Source: Acidithiobacillus sp.
GTDB lineage: Bacteria > Pseudomonadota > Gammaproteobacteria > Acidithiobacillales > Acidithiobacillaceae
Reading direction: 5' to 3'
DNA length: 5,989 nucleotides
Assembly: GCA_027445725.1 (NCBI GenBank)
Contig: DAIAVG010000089.1
Span: 1 to 5,989 of the forward strand
The notes below the pieces were generated by a model that did no database searches, was not told where the DNA came from, and saw only the letters and a program-made list of their open reading frames with translations. Both the position numbers and the translations under genes were made by a program. Below, in pieces: positions 1 to 5,989 of the stretch (positions are counted from its first letter, which is position 1; each line of letters opens with the position of its first letter).

Positions 1-687
1 GACAACCCCATTCAATCCTGCCAACAGAATATTTTGGGATTTCTGACCGTTCTGGATGCCGCGCACAAGGTCGATGCTCGCCTGGTTTATGCGTCATCCG
101 CGGCAGTGTATGGCGAACCTGTCGAATTGCCGATCAGGGAGACCAGTCCGGTCAGTGCCATCTCCCCTTATGGATTGGAGAAAATCATTAACGAGCAATA
201 CGCATCCCTCTATGCACGCCTGCACGGCACATCGCAGCTTGGGCTTCGTTACTTTAATGTTTATGGTTCCCGGCAGAATCCAGCTTCTCCCTACAGCGGG
301 GTAATTACGAAATTTATTCACATGATCCTCGCGGGTCGGCCATTGACGATACGTGGCGATGGCTTACAGGAGCGGGACTTTATCCATGTCCGTGATGTCG
401 CGCGAGCGAATGTCGCCGCATTATTTAGTGATTACGTCGGGGTGCTTAATGTCGCTGGGGGACAGGCTGTCACCATCCGACGGCTAACGGAGGTCATGGC
501 ACAGATACTCGGGGGCCAAGTCGCACTAAGCCACGTACCCGACATTCCCGGGGACATCCGCCAGTCGGTCGCGCAAAACGGGGCTATGCTTGAGCACTTG
601 GGGAGGCCGCAAGTAACCTTGGAAGAGGGACTTGAGGAACTTATGCAAAATATGATTCGACCTGAGCAACGCCAAACCACCGTGTAA
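1..687 (+). CDS. NAD-dependent epimerase/dehydratase (UDP-hexose or UDP-HexNAc 4-epimerase type), 5' truncated
   Basis: The frame is open from base 1, so the gene starts upstream and the N-terminal Rossmann part with the GxxGxxG NAD-binding loop is missing; 228 codons remain of a usual 310-340. Visible extended-SDR features are the substrate-side ASSAAVYG motif (fragment residues 31-38), the catalytic YxxxK pair Y57/K61 in SPYGLEK, the LRYFNVYG strand, the RQNPASPYSGVI segment, and GDGLQERDFIHVRDVA. The C-terminal PGDIRQSVAQ ... LGRP stretch is typical of GalE/WbpP-like epimerases. Family members invert C4 of UDP-glucose, UDP-GlcNAc or their uronates in the cytoplasm, supplying sugars for LPS, capsule or exopolysaccharide. 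Substrate cannot be decided from this fragment; related 4,6-dehydratases and UDP-glucuronate epimerases share most motifs. The first in-frame TTG (34) is internal to the fold, not a start. GC near 50% in sampled lines is lower than in the genes to the right, as is common for polysaccharide loci. Confidence 0.88.
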   Translation, partial: DNPIQSCQQNILGFLTVLDAAHKVDARLVYASSAAVYGEPVELPIRETSPVSAISPYGLEKIINEQYASLYARLHGTSQLGLRYFNVYGSRQNPASPYSGVITKFIHMILAGRPLTIRGDGLQERDFIHVRDVARANVAALFSDYVGVLNVAGGQAVTIRRLTEVMAQILGGQVALSHVPDIPGDIRQSVAQNGAMLEHLGRPQVTLEEGLEELMQNMIRPEQRQTTV

Positions 688-690
688 AAT
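662..690 (+). promoter_or_regulatory. Weak candidate sigma70-type promoter at the end of the epimerase gene
   Basis: A TAAAAT hexamer (685-690, five of six matches to TATAAT) overlaps the epimerase stop codon. A poor -35-like CTGAGC (662-667, three of six matches) lies 17 bases upstream. If used, transcription would begin near 697 and give murJ a leader of about 95 bases that contains the inverted repeat at 707-749. The -35 is weak, so this is only a candidate. Confidence 0.22.
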
Positions 691-706
691 GGGTACACCA
701 CTTGCC

Positions 707-749
707 GGCACGCTGCGGTGTGCTCTTGGCGCGTCCCTGGCAGCGTGCC
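707..749. repeat. Perfect 9-bp inverted repeat in the epimerase-murJ gap
   Basis: GGCACGCTG (707-715) and its exact reverse complement CAGCGTGCC (741-749) are separated by 25 bases. The right arm can also fold locally as TGGCA-gcg-TGCCA (738-750), and the left side contains the palindrome TGCCGGCA (703-710), so two mutually exclusive foldings are possible. No T-run follows on either strand, so it is not a standard intrinsic terminator. It could be a Rho-assisted 3'-end structure for the epimerase message, a leader structure for murJ, or a chance GC-rich match. Confidence 0.5.
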
Positions 750-776
750 ATCATCCACCGATGAACCCCGATCCCC

Positions 777-782
777 TATATT
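777..782 (+). promoter_or_regulatory. Candidate -10 element just upstream of murJ
   Basis: TATATT matches five of six positions of the sigma70 -10 consensus, but no recognisable -35 lies 16-18 bases upstream (754-759 reads TCCACC). Initiation about 7 bases downstream would place the 5' end near 789, only about four bases before the preferred murJ ATG at 793. That would make the message almost leaderless, which would fit the absence of a Shine-Dalgarno sequence there. Speculative. Confidence 0.2.
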
Positions 783-792
783 CTTCGCGCTC

Positions 793-2346
793 ATGAGCAG
801 TCACCACCCCCTGCGCAGCGTGCTCAAGGTAGGCAGCAATACCATGGTGTCGCGCCTATTGGGCTTTGCCCGCGACGTGATTCTGGCGCGGCTCTTTGGC
901 GCGGGCGAAATGGCCGATGCGTTTTTTGTGGCTTTCCGTGTCCCGAATTTGTTCCGGCGTCTGTTCGGTGAAGGGGCGTTTTCTCAATCATTCGTCCCAG
1001 TGCTGGGGGAATATCGGGCGACACGCTCTATCGAGGAGACTCAGGCTTTTGTCGCCGACGTGGCGGGCTGGCTGGCCCTTACCCTGGCGGTCGTCACCAT
1101 CGTTGGGATACTGAGTGCCAGTGCCGTTGTCTATGCCATCGCGCCCGGTTTCGCGGCCAATCCGGACAAGTTTCACCTCACCGTAGAGCTGCTGCGTATC
1201 ACCTTCCCCTACCTTTTCTTTATTTCGCTGGTAGCGCTAGCCGGCGGTGTACTCAATACCTACGGGCATTTTACGGTGCCTGCCTTTACGCCGGTCTTCC
1301 TGAATCTCAGCATCATCGCCGCAGCCGTCCTCTGGGCGCCTCACCTGCAACAACCCGCCGTAGCAGTGGCCTGGGGTGTATTCGTCGGCGGCGTGGTGCA
1401 GTTACTTTTTCAACTGCCCGCACTCAAACGGGTCGGGCACCTGCACTGGCCGCGCCTGCGCCGCCGCGACCCCGGCGTGAGCAAATTACTGCGGCTGATG
1501 GGACCCGCAGCTTTTGGCGCGTCGGTAGCACAGATTAACTTGTTTCTGAACACTATTCTCGCCTCTTTAGTGGGGGGCAATGTGGTGTCTTATCTGTATT
1601 ATTCCGATCGTCTGGTGGAGTTTCCTTTGGGCGTCTTTGGAGTAGCGCTGGGGACGGTGGTGCTGCCGCTGCTCTCGCGGCAGGCGGCAGAGCGTTCGCC
1701 GCAATTCCCGCAAACGCTGGACTGGGCTTTGCGTCTGACTTGGCTCATTGGCCTGCCTGCTACCGTCGGCCTGCTCATTCTCGCGCAGCCCTTGCTGATC
1801 AGCCTGTTTCGTTATGGGGCCTACACGGCGGAAGATGCCCGGCAAAGCACCTTGAGCCTGATAGGTTATGGCCTCGGTATCCTGCCGATCATTGCTGCGA
1901 GGGTGCTCGCGCCCGCCTTCTACGCCCATCAGAACACACGCACACCGGTGCGTTTCGGCATGATCAGTGTCGCCGTCAACATGGGTATCAGTCTTATCCT
2001 GGCCTGGCCGTTGCAGCAACTGGGTCTGGCTCTGGCGACCAGTACGGCGGCGCTGGTCAACGCCTTTATGCTCTGGCGTCGTTTGCGCCACGACGGGGTT
2101 TATCAGGCACAGCCGGGTTGGTGGGTCTTCCTGCTGAAAACCGCAGGTTTAGCCCTATTCATGGGGATCGTCTTGCTGTGGTTGCGGGGAGATGCTGCCC
2201 TTTGGCTGTCGCTGCCCCTCTGGGAACGGCTGTTGCGGGTGCTCGGCCTAGTGGTTCTCGCTGCCGTCTTATACCTTATGGGTGGATGGTGGCTCGGCAT
2301 TCGGGAGTTACGCGATTTATACCGACGGAAGTCTTCCCATGTCTGA
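793..2346 (+). CDS. murJ: Lipid II flippase MurJ (MviN)
   Basis: MurJ is the MOP-superfamily inner-membrane flippase that moves undecaprenyl-linked lipid II to the periplasmic face for peptidoglycan synthesis. The 517-residue product has the usual length (about 510-520) and is hydrophobic throughout, consistent with about 14 transmembrane helices. The diagnostic N-terminus SRLLGFARD is present, and residues known to be essential in E. coli MurJ align with an offset of three: R21, R27, D42, R55/R56 and R273 (in YYSDRLVEFP). FGVALGTVVLPLLS and RVLAPAFYA are further family signatures. The ATG at 793 was chosen because it puts the protein start where homologues start. An in-frame GTG at 718 would add 25 non-conserved residues and also lacks a ribosome site; no clear Shine-Dalgarno precedes 793 either. 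The 3' end overlaps the next gene by 8 bases (ATGTCTGA), suggesting cotranscription and translational coupling. Confidence 0.97.
   Translation: MSSHHPLRSVLKVGSNTMVSRLLGFARDVILARLFGAGEMADAFFVAFRVPNLFRRLFGEGAFSQSFVPVLGEYRATRSIEETQAFVADVAGWLALTLAVVTIVGILSASAVVYAIAPGFAANPDKFHLTVELLRITFPYLFFISLVALAGGVLNTYGHFTVPAFTPVFLNLSIIAAAVLWAPHLQQPAVAVAWGVFVGGVVQLLFQLPALKRVGHLHWPRLRRRDPGVSKLLRLMGPAAFGASVAQINLFLNTILASLVGGNVVSYLYYSDRLVEFPLGVFGVALGTVVLPLLSRQAAERSPQFPQTLDWALRLTWLIGLPATVGLLILAQPLLISLFRYGAYTAEDARQSTLSLIGYGLGILPIIAARVLAPAFYAHQNTRTPVRFGMISVAVNMGISLILAWPLQQLGLALATSTAALVNAFMLWRRLRHDGVYQAQPGWWVFLLKTAGLALFMGIVLLWLRGDAALWLSLPLWERLLRVLGLVVLAAVLYLMGGWWLGIRELRDLYRRKSSHV
2327..2331 (+). promoter_or_regulatory. 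Ribosome binding site that fixes the DUF2203 gene start
   Basis: GGAAG lies inside the last codons of murJ, seven bases before the ATG at 2339. It favours that ATG over the in-frame ATG at 2282, which would overlap murJ by 65 bases and add 19 residues with no family similarity. Confidence 0.6.
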
Positions 2347-2794
2347 GTCAGACGGACCACACGGACATGGTGATGCGGTCTTCGCCATTCAACGACCCGG
2401 CCAAGTAAGGGTGTTCACCCTGCACGAGGCAGAAGCCATTTTCCCCCTACTGCGTTTTATTACCGCCCAAGCGCACGACAAGTTGGCTCCAGTATTGGAG
2501 TCCATGCGCACCGACATGGAAAACCGCGCGGCATTGGCCCGGCACGAGGGCCACTACGAAGAGATTGTTCAGCGCTGGATCAACAAGATGGAAAGGCTGG
2601 GCGTGGTCGTTTCCGGACTGTGGCTGGTGGATTTTGATACCGGCGACGGTTATTTGTGCTGGAGATACCCTGAAGTAGCCTTGGGCTTCTATCATGGCCA
2701 CGACCAGGGATTTGGTCAGCGCCGCCCTCTGTCGGACCTATTGCAGGCGCATCAACCCGGTTGGGCGGCTTCCGGCGAGGGGGAGGAGCGGTGA
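2339..2794 (+). CDS. DUF2203 family protein
   Basis: A 151-residue soluble protein with no signal peptide or membrane segment. It matches the DUF2203 pattern as I know it: an N-terminal FTLHEAEAIFPLLR segment (about residues 26-39), a charged, probably helical middle (about 40-90), then GVVVSGLWLVDFDTGDGYLCWRYPE..LGFYH..DQGFGQRRPL (about 88-131), ending with the conserved Trp/Arg, His and GFxxRRPL elements. The biochemical function of the family is unknown to me; the conserved acidic, His and Arg residues could form a binding site, but that is inference. The N-terminus is His/Gly/Asp rich (PHGHGD) and not conserved. The gene overlaps murJ by 8 bases and has a good ribosome site, so it is probably translated with murJ. 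A 90-base gap separates it from ribF. The family call rests on recognised motifs, not on a search. Confidence 0.82.
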   Translation: MSESDGPHGHGDAVFAIQRPGQVRVFTLHEAEAIFPLLRFITAQAHDKLAPVLESMRTDMENRAALARHEGHYEEIVQRWINKMERLGVVVSGLWLVDFDTGDGYLCWRYPEVALGFYHGHDQGFGQRRPLSDLLQAHQPGWAASGEGEER

Positions 2795-2840
2795 GGAAGG
2801 CGGACTACGCCCCAATCTAGGGTAATCCACATTTTTACGC

Positions 2841-2846
2841 TAAGAT
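2841..2846 (+). promoter_or_regulatory. Weak candidate -10 for ribF-ileS in the 90-base gap
   Basis: TAAGAT (four of six matches to TATAAT) sits in the only AT-rich part of the DUF2203-ribF gap, after CATTTTTACGC. The -35 region about 17 bases upstream (near 2818-2823, TAGGGT) is poor. The same bases lie within a feeble hairpin (ACGC 2837-2840 with GCGT 2851-2854) followed by five T, which could equally be read as a weak terminator. Either way the gap may partly separate ribF-ileS from murJ. Nothing resembles an FMN riboswitch. Confidence 0.22.
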
Positions 2847-2884
2847 GACGGCGTTTTTTGGCAAACCCGGACTCACTGAGGCGC

Positions 2885-3823
2885 ATGCACCCCTTCCTCT
2901 CTCTCCATCACCGTATCACCCGCACCGCTGAGGCAACCCAGGCGGTCAGCATCGGCAATTTCGATGGGGTGCATCGCGGCCATCAGGCACTACTGGGGAC
3001 CATGCGGGAAAGTGGGCTACCGACGGCGGTCCTCACCTTCGAGCCCCTCCCCCGAGAGTTTTTCCGGGGTACGGACGCGCCACCACGCCTTAGCAGCCTG
3101 CGCGAGAAGGTGGTAGCACTCCGCCAAAACGGGGTACAAAACATCACTTGCCTGCCCTTTAATCAGGCACTGGCCAACCTGTCCGCTGAGGATTTCATTA
3201 CTCAGATACTGGTCAAACAATTGCGTTGCGGGCTGCTGAGCGTCGGCCACGACTTCCGCTTTGGGGCGGGACGGCACGGAGATCTGGACATGCTCATCCG
3301 CTTCGGACAGCAGTATGGCTTTTCGGTGAAAGAGCAGCCCCCCTTTCTGCTCGACGGCCAACGGGTGAGCAGCACCGGCATCCGTGCTTTTTTACAGACC
3401 GGAGACTTAACACAAGCGGCGGTTTGGCTGGGACGTCCCTATGCCCTCTGTGGACGGGTCGTGCATGGCGATCATCTGGGCCGTGAACTGGGCTTTCCTA
3501 CCGCCAATATCCCTTTGAATCGCCGCCCGGTGCCGGTCAAAGGGATCTTTGCCGGACGCCTGTTGAGTCCGAAAGGAAACTGGATCGCCGCCATCAGTAT
3601 CGGTCTGCGCCCCACCGTCGGCGGCAAACAGATGGTACTGGAGGCCCACTGTCTGGATGCGGACAGCCCCGATCTCTATGGACAGCAGGTTTCTGTAGAG
3701 CTGCACCACAAACTGCGGGACGAAGAGAAATATGTGGATCTCGACACCCTCAAGGCCGCCATCGACAATGACGTCGTGAACACCCGAAACTTTTTCGCCG
3801 AACATCCCCAGGACTTTGAATAA
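2885..3823 (+). CDS. ribF: Bifunctional riboflavin kinase / FMN adenylyltransferase RibF
   Basis: RibF converts riboflavin to FMN and then to FAD with two ATP-dependent steps in the cytoplasm. The 312-residue product has the usual length (E. coli 313). The N-terminal nucleotidyltransferase domain shows [10 protein letters not shown] (residues 24-33, the HxGH-type ATP site), HDFRFGAG (122-129) and SSTGIR (163-167 for STGIR). The C-terminal kinase domain starts near GRPY (183) and shows GFPTANI (PTAN 205-208, Mg-ATP binding), GLRPTVGG (240-247) and the presumed catalytic Glu253 in LEAHCLD, ending with the [20 protein letters not shown] helix. The ATG at 2885, preceded by TGAGG (2877-2881, rather close), gives the family-typical N-terminus. 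An in-frame TTG at 2858 would add nine residues and lacks a clear ribosome site. The stop is two bases from the ileS ATG, the common proteobacterial ribF-ileS arrangement. Confidence 0.97.
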   Translation: MHPFLSLHHRITRTAEATQAVSIGNFDGVHRGHQALLGTMRESGLPTAVLTFEPLPREFFRGTDAPPRLSSLREKVVALRQNGVQNITCLPFNQALANLSAEDFITQILVKQLRCGLLSVGHDFRFGAGRHGDLDMLIRFGQQYGFSVKEQPPFLLDGQRVSSTGIRAFLQTGDLTQAAVWLGRPYALCGRVVHGDHLGRELGFPTANIPLNRRPVPVKGIFAGRLLSPKGNWIAAISIGLRPTVGGKQMVLEAHCLDADSPDLYGQQVSVELHHKLRDEEKYVDLDTLKAAIDNDVVNTRNFFAEHPQDFE

Positions 3824-3825
3824 TC

Positions 3826-5989
3826 ATGGACTACAAGCAGACCCTTAACCTTCCTAAAACCGATTTTCCCATGCAGGGAAAATTGCCGGAGCGTGAACCC
3901 GCGATCCTGGCCCGCTGGCAGGAGCATGACCTCTACGGAGCACTGCAGAAAGCGCGTGCCGAAAGCCTCGCGTTCATCCTGCATGATGGCCCGCCCTATG
4001 CCAATGGCAAGATTCATATCGGCCATGCGGTCAACAAGGTGCTCAAGGACATCATCAACAAAAGCAAGCTGAGCGAAGGCTTTCGGGTGCCTTATGTGCC
4101 GGGCTGGGACTGCCACGGGCTGCCTATTGAGATTCAGGTAGAAAAAGAGCTGGGACGTCCCGGCGAAAAAATCAGCGCGCAGGCCTTCCGCAATGCCTGC
4201 CGTGCTTATGCCGAAAGCCAGATTGCCGGGCAACGCCAGGATTTCGAGCGCCTCGGTATTATCGGGGACTGGGAGAACCCCTACCTGACCATGCACTTCC
4301 AGGCCGAAGCCCATATCTTGCGGGAACTCGGTCGCCTGACGGTGAGCGGCCAGGTGGTACGCGGTGCCAAGCCGGTACACTGGTGTGTGGACTGCGGCAG
4401 CGCCCTGGCAGAGGCGGAAGTGGAATATCAGGATCGCAGCGATCCTTCTATCGACGTCGCCTTCGTCGTCGCCGACGCCACCGACCTGAGCCAACACCTT
4501 GGCCTCGCTGAACCTGTAGAGGCCAGCGTGGTGATCTGGACGACTACGCCGTGGACTCTGCCCGCCAATCAGGCGGTAGCCGTGCACCCGGAATATACCT
4601 ACGTATTGCTGCGCTCCGGCAACCGGCATCTGATCCTCGCCGCAGCACTGGCAGAAAGCGCCCTCGCCCGCTATGGTCACCCGGAAGCAGAAGTGCTGGC
4701 CGAGTTCGCCGGTGTGGTGCTGGAGGGCCTCCGCCTCAAACACCCCTTCCTGGATCGGGAAGTGCCGGTTATTCTCGGTCAACATGTCACCCTGGAGGCG
4801 GGCACCGGCTGCGTGCATACCGCCCCCGCCCATGGTGTAGATGACTATGAAGCGGCCCGGCACTATCACCTGCCCGTGGACAGCCCCCTGCTCGGCAACG
4901 GCCGCTTCAAAGATGATCTGCCCCTGAGTCTGGGGGGTATCACCGTGCAGGAAGCCAATGAACGGGTACCTGAACTCCTGCGCGAGCGCGGTGTCCTGCT
5001 CCATTTTGAGAAAATCCGTCACAGCTACCCCCATTGCTGGCGCCACAAGACCCCCCTGCTCTTCCGCGCCACACCCCAGTGGTTCATCAGCATGAGCGCC
5101 AACGGTCTGCGCGAGAAGGCCATCAACGCCATCGACGCCACCCGGTGGATTCCCGACTGGGGCGAAGACCGCATCGCCGGCATGGTCAACCAGCGTCCAG
5201 ACTGGTGCATCTCCCGGCAACGCGCCTGGGGCGTGCCCGTCGCACTCTTCTCCTGTACCCAGTGCGGCGAGCCCCTGCGCGATGCCGACACCTTCGAGCG
5301 TATCGCCCAGGCGGTTGAAACGGGCGGGGTCGATGCCTGGTTCAACCAGCCGGACAGCGATTTTCTGCCTGCGGATGCCCGCTGCAGCGGCTGCGGCCAC
5401 GATCACTTCCACAAGGTCACGGATATTCTCGACGTCTGGTTCGACTCCGGCTGCACCCACGCCTTTGTACTGGAGCAGAGGCCTGGGTTGCATAGCCCGG
5501 CCGATCTTTATCTGGAAGGCTCCGATCAGCATCGCGGCTGGTTCCAGTCTTCCCTGCTGGAGTCCGTCGCCAGCCGCGGGCGGGCACCCTACAAGGCGGT
5601 GCTGACCCACGGTTTCACCGTCGATGGCGAAGGCCGGAAGATGAGCAAGTCCGTGGGCAACGTCATTGCCCCGCAGGCGATCATCGACCGCTACGGCGCG
5701 GACATCCTGCGGCTCTGGGTGGCCTCGGAGGACTACCGCAGCGAGATCCCCATCTCCGACACCATCCTCAAGCAACTGGGCGACAGCTACCGGCGCATCC
5801 GCAACACCTGCAGGTTCCTGCTGGCCAACCTCGATGGCTTCGATCCGGCGCGTCACCTGCTGCCGGTGGCCGAGCACGTGGTCGACCAGCACTTCATGCT
5901 GCAAAAAGAAGTGGTGGACCGCATGGTCGCCCAGCCGGGCGGCAAGGACTACGGTCGCCTCAGCGTGATGCTGCAATGGCGTTACGACA
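3826..5989 (+). CDS. ileS: Isoleucyl-tRNA synthetase IleS, N-terminal ~684 residues; frame then runs into RsmA-like sequence
   Basis: Class I synthetase charging tRNA-Ile in the cytoplasm. The start [18 protein letters not shown] matches E. coli-type enzymes; it lies two bases after ribF with only a distant AGGA (3810-3813), so translation is probably coupled. Visible in order: [14 protein letters not shown] (HIGH 64-67, ATP site), WCVDCG (C187/C190), editing-domain [10 protein letters not shown] (T239-T241) and [16 protein letters not shown] with H331 and D340 (editing Asp), CWRHKTP (C404/H407), [18 protein letters not shown] (E564, aminoacyl-adenylate site) and KMSKS (605-609). Two CxxC pairs, C477/C480 and C520/C523, suggest an extra zinc ribbon that E. 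coli IleS lacks. Homology is clear up to [16 protein letters not shown] (about residue 683, base 5874). After that the anticodon-binding domain expected in IleS (total about 940 residues) is replaced by RsmA-like residues. The frame is open to the window end (721 codons plus one base). Confidence 0.95.
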   Translation, partial: MDYKQTLNLPKTDFPMQGKLPEREPAILARWQEHDLYGALQKARAESLAFILHDGPPYANGKIHIGHAVNKVLKDIINKSKLSEGFRVPYVPGWDCHGLPIEIQVEKELGRPGEKISAQAFRNACRAYAESQIAGQRQDFERLGIIGDWENPYLTMHFQAEAHILRELGRLTVSGQVVRGAKPVHWCVDCGSALAEAEVEYQDRSDPSIDVAFVVADATDLSQHLGLAEPVEASVVIWTTTPWTLPANQAVAVHPEYTYVLLRSGNRHLILAAALAESALARYGHPEAEVLAEFAGVVLEGLRLKHPFLDREVPVILGQHVTLEAGTGCVHTAPAHGVDDYEAARHYHLPVDSPLLGNGRFKDDLPLSLGGITVQEANERVPELLRERGVLLHFEKIRHSYPHCWRHKTPLLFRATPQWFISMSANGLREKAINAIDATRWIPDWGEDRIAGMVNQRPDWCISRQRAWGVPVALFSCTQCGEPLRDADTFERIAQAVETGGVDAWFNQPDSDFLPADARCSGCGHDHFHKVTDILDVWFDSGCTHAFVLEQRPGLHSPADLYLEGSDQHRGWFQSSLLESVASRGRAPYKAVLTHGFTVDGEGRKMSKSVGNVIAPQAIIDRYGADILRLWVASEDYRSEIPISDTILKQLGDSYRRIRNTCRFLLANLDGFDPARHLLPVAEHVVDQHFMLQKEVVDRMVAQPGGKDYGRLSVMLQWRYD
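5869..5889. other. Probable breakpoint between ileS and rsmA sequence
   Basis: Upstream, HLLPVAE continues a normal IleS, where a segment like M..LDRWAL is expected next. Downstream from about VVDQHF the sequence is RsmA. The switch must lie between about the codons for Ala682 and Gln688. No inserted filler, stop codon or repeat marks it. Short chance similarity (GAGCACGTGGTCGACCAGCA could serve either gene) prevents single-base placement. Confidence 0.75.
5878..5989 (+). CDS. rsmA: Fragment of 16S rRNA dimethyladenosine transferase RsmA (KsgA), joined in frame to ileS
   Basis: The last 37 codons read [18 protein letters not shown] followed by [19 protein letters not shown]. Compared from memory with E. 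coli KsgA ([18 protein letters not shown], then NSKAYGRLSVMAQYYC) nearly every position is identical or conservative; nothing similar occurs in IleS. The piece corresponds to the middle of RsmA, just after the NLPY catalytic motif (about E. coli residues 134-170). The SAM-binding N-terminal half and NLPY are absent here, so there is no start codon or functional methyltransferase in this window. RsmA dimethylates two adjacent adenosines in helix 45 of 16S rRNA. The fragment shares the reading frame of ileS. It may be a chimeric contig end rather than a gene at this locus. Confidence 0.88.
   Translation, partial: MVDQHFMLQKEVVDRMVAQPGGKDYGRLSVMLQWRYD

Noticed and set aside
682..698. Short inverted repeat GTGTA/TACAC around the epimerase stop
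   Set aside because: Only five base pairs with a seven-base loop and no T-run; expected by chance.
718..792. N-terminal extension of murJ from a GTG at 718
   Set aside because: The 25 extra residues are polar and proline/serine-rich, unlike MurJ N-termini, the GTG has no ribosome site, and it falls within the inverted repeat region.
2282..2338. Upstream ATG for the DUF2203 gene
   Set aside because: It would overlap murJ by 65 bases and add 19 residues outside the conserved domain, whereas the ATG at 2339 has GGAAG seven bases upstream.
2791..2820. A nine-codon GTG-initiated minicistron overlapping the DUF2203 stop, preceded by GGGAGGAG
   Set aside because: The purine-rich site is part of the DUF2203 coding end, the spacing to the GTG is too short, and nine codons carry no testable coding signal.
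2858..2884. TTG start for ribF
   Set aside because: It adds nine non-conserved residues and has no clear Shine-Dalgarno. The ATG at 2885 yields the normal RibF length.
3676..5976. A 766-codon open frame on the minus strand opposite ileS and the ribF end
   Set aside because: It is the antisense of GC-rich, strongly biased ileS codons, has a low-complexity His/Gln/Ala/Gly/Val-rich composition and no recognisable domain, and lies entirely over conserved ribF/ileS coding sequence. Long antisense frames of this kind are common over ileS-like genes.
1..5989. tRNA or rRNA genes, CRISPR arrays, insertion sequences, attachment sites, defence or toxin genes
   Set aside because: None seen: no regularly spaced repeats, no cloverleaf-like segments and no transposase or integrase motifs on either strand, and nearly all sequence is accounted for by conserved housekeeping genes.

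Overview
This window looks like a stretch of proteobacterial chromosome: a core housekeeping block (murJ, a DUF2203 gene, ribF, ileS) on the + strand, preceded by the 3' part of a sugar-nucleotide epimerase gene. Protein features are of the proteobacterial type: E. coli-like RibF and type I IleS, and the ribF-ileS pair two bases apart. GC is about 60-67% in the lines sampled from murJ onwards. The gene order and IleS sequence would fit an Acidithiobacillus-like or related beta/gamma-proteobacterial lineage, but the genus cannot be fixed from the sequence alone.

Layout. Bases 1-687 hold a 5'-truncated extended-SDR NAD-dependent epimerase (UDP-hexose/UDP-HexNAc 4-epimerase type), with lower GC (about 50%) and the look of a surface-polysaccharide gene. 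Bases 688-792 are non-coding and contain a perfect 9-bp inverted repeat and weak promoter-like hexamers. murJ (lipid II flippase) follows at 793-2346. It overlaps by 8 bases a small DUF2203 gene (2339-2794) that has a good ribosome binding site inside the murJ end. A 90-base gap precedes ribF (2885-3823, bifunctional riboflavin kinase/FAD synthetase), and ileS starts two bases after ribF (3826). The four genes probably form one co-directional transcription unit or two nested ones. They link cell-wall precursor export, flavin cofactor synthesis and translation only by co-location, not by a shared pathway.

The most notable point is at the right edge. The ileS frame is normal for about 684 residues, through HIGH, the editing site and KMSKS. 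At about base 5869-5889 it then changes without a frame break into about 36 residues that clearly belong to another protein, the 16S rRNA dimethyladenosine transferase RsmA/KsgA. An in-frame ileS::rsmA join would remove the IleS anticodon-binding domain. The foreign part is only about 100-120 bases and runs to the window end, so a chimeric contig end (assembly artefact) is the leading explanation; a real deletion or rearrangement is the alternative. I found no CRISPR array, tRNA, rRNA, transposase or novel multi-gene system. Apart from the junction this is an ordinary core region.
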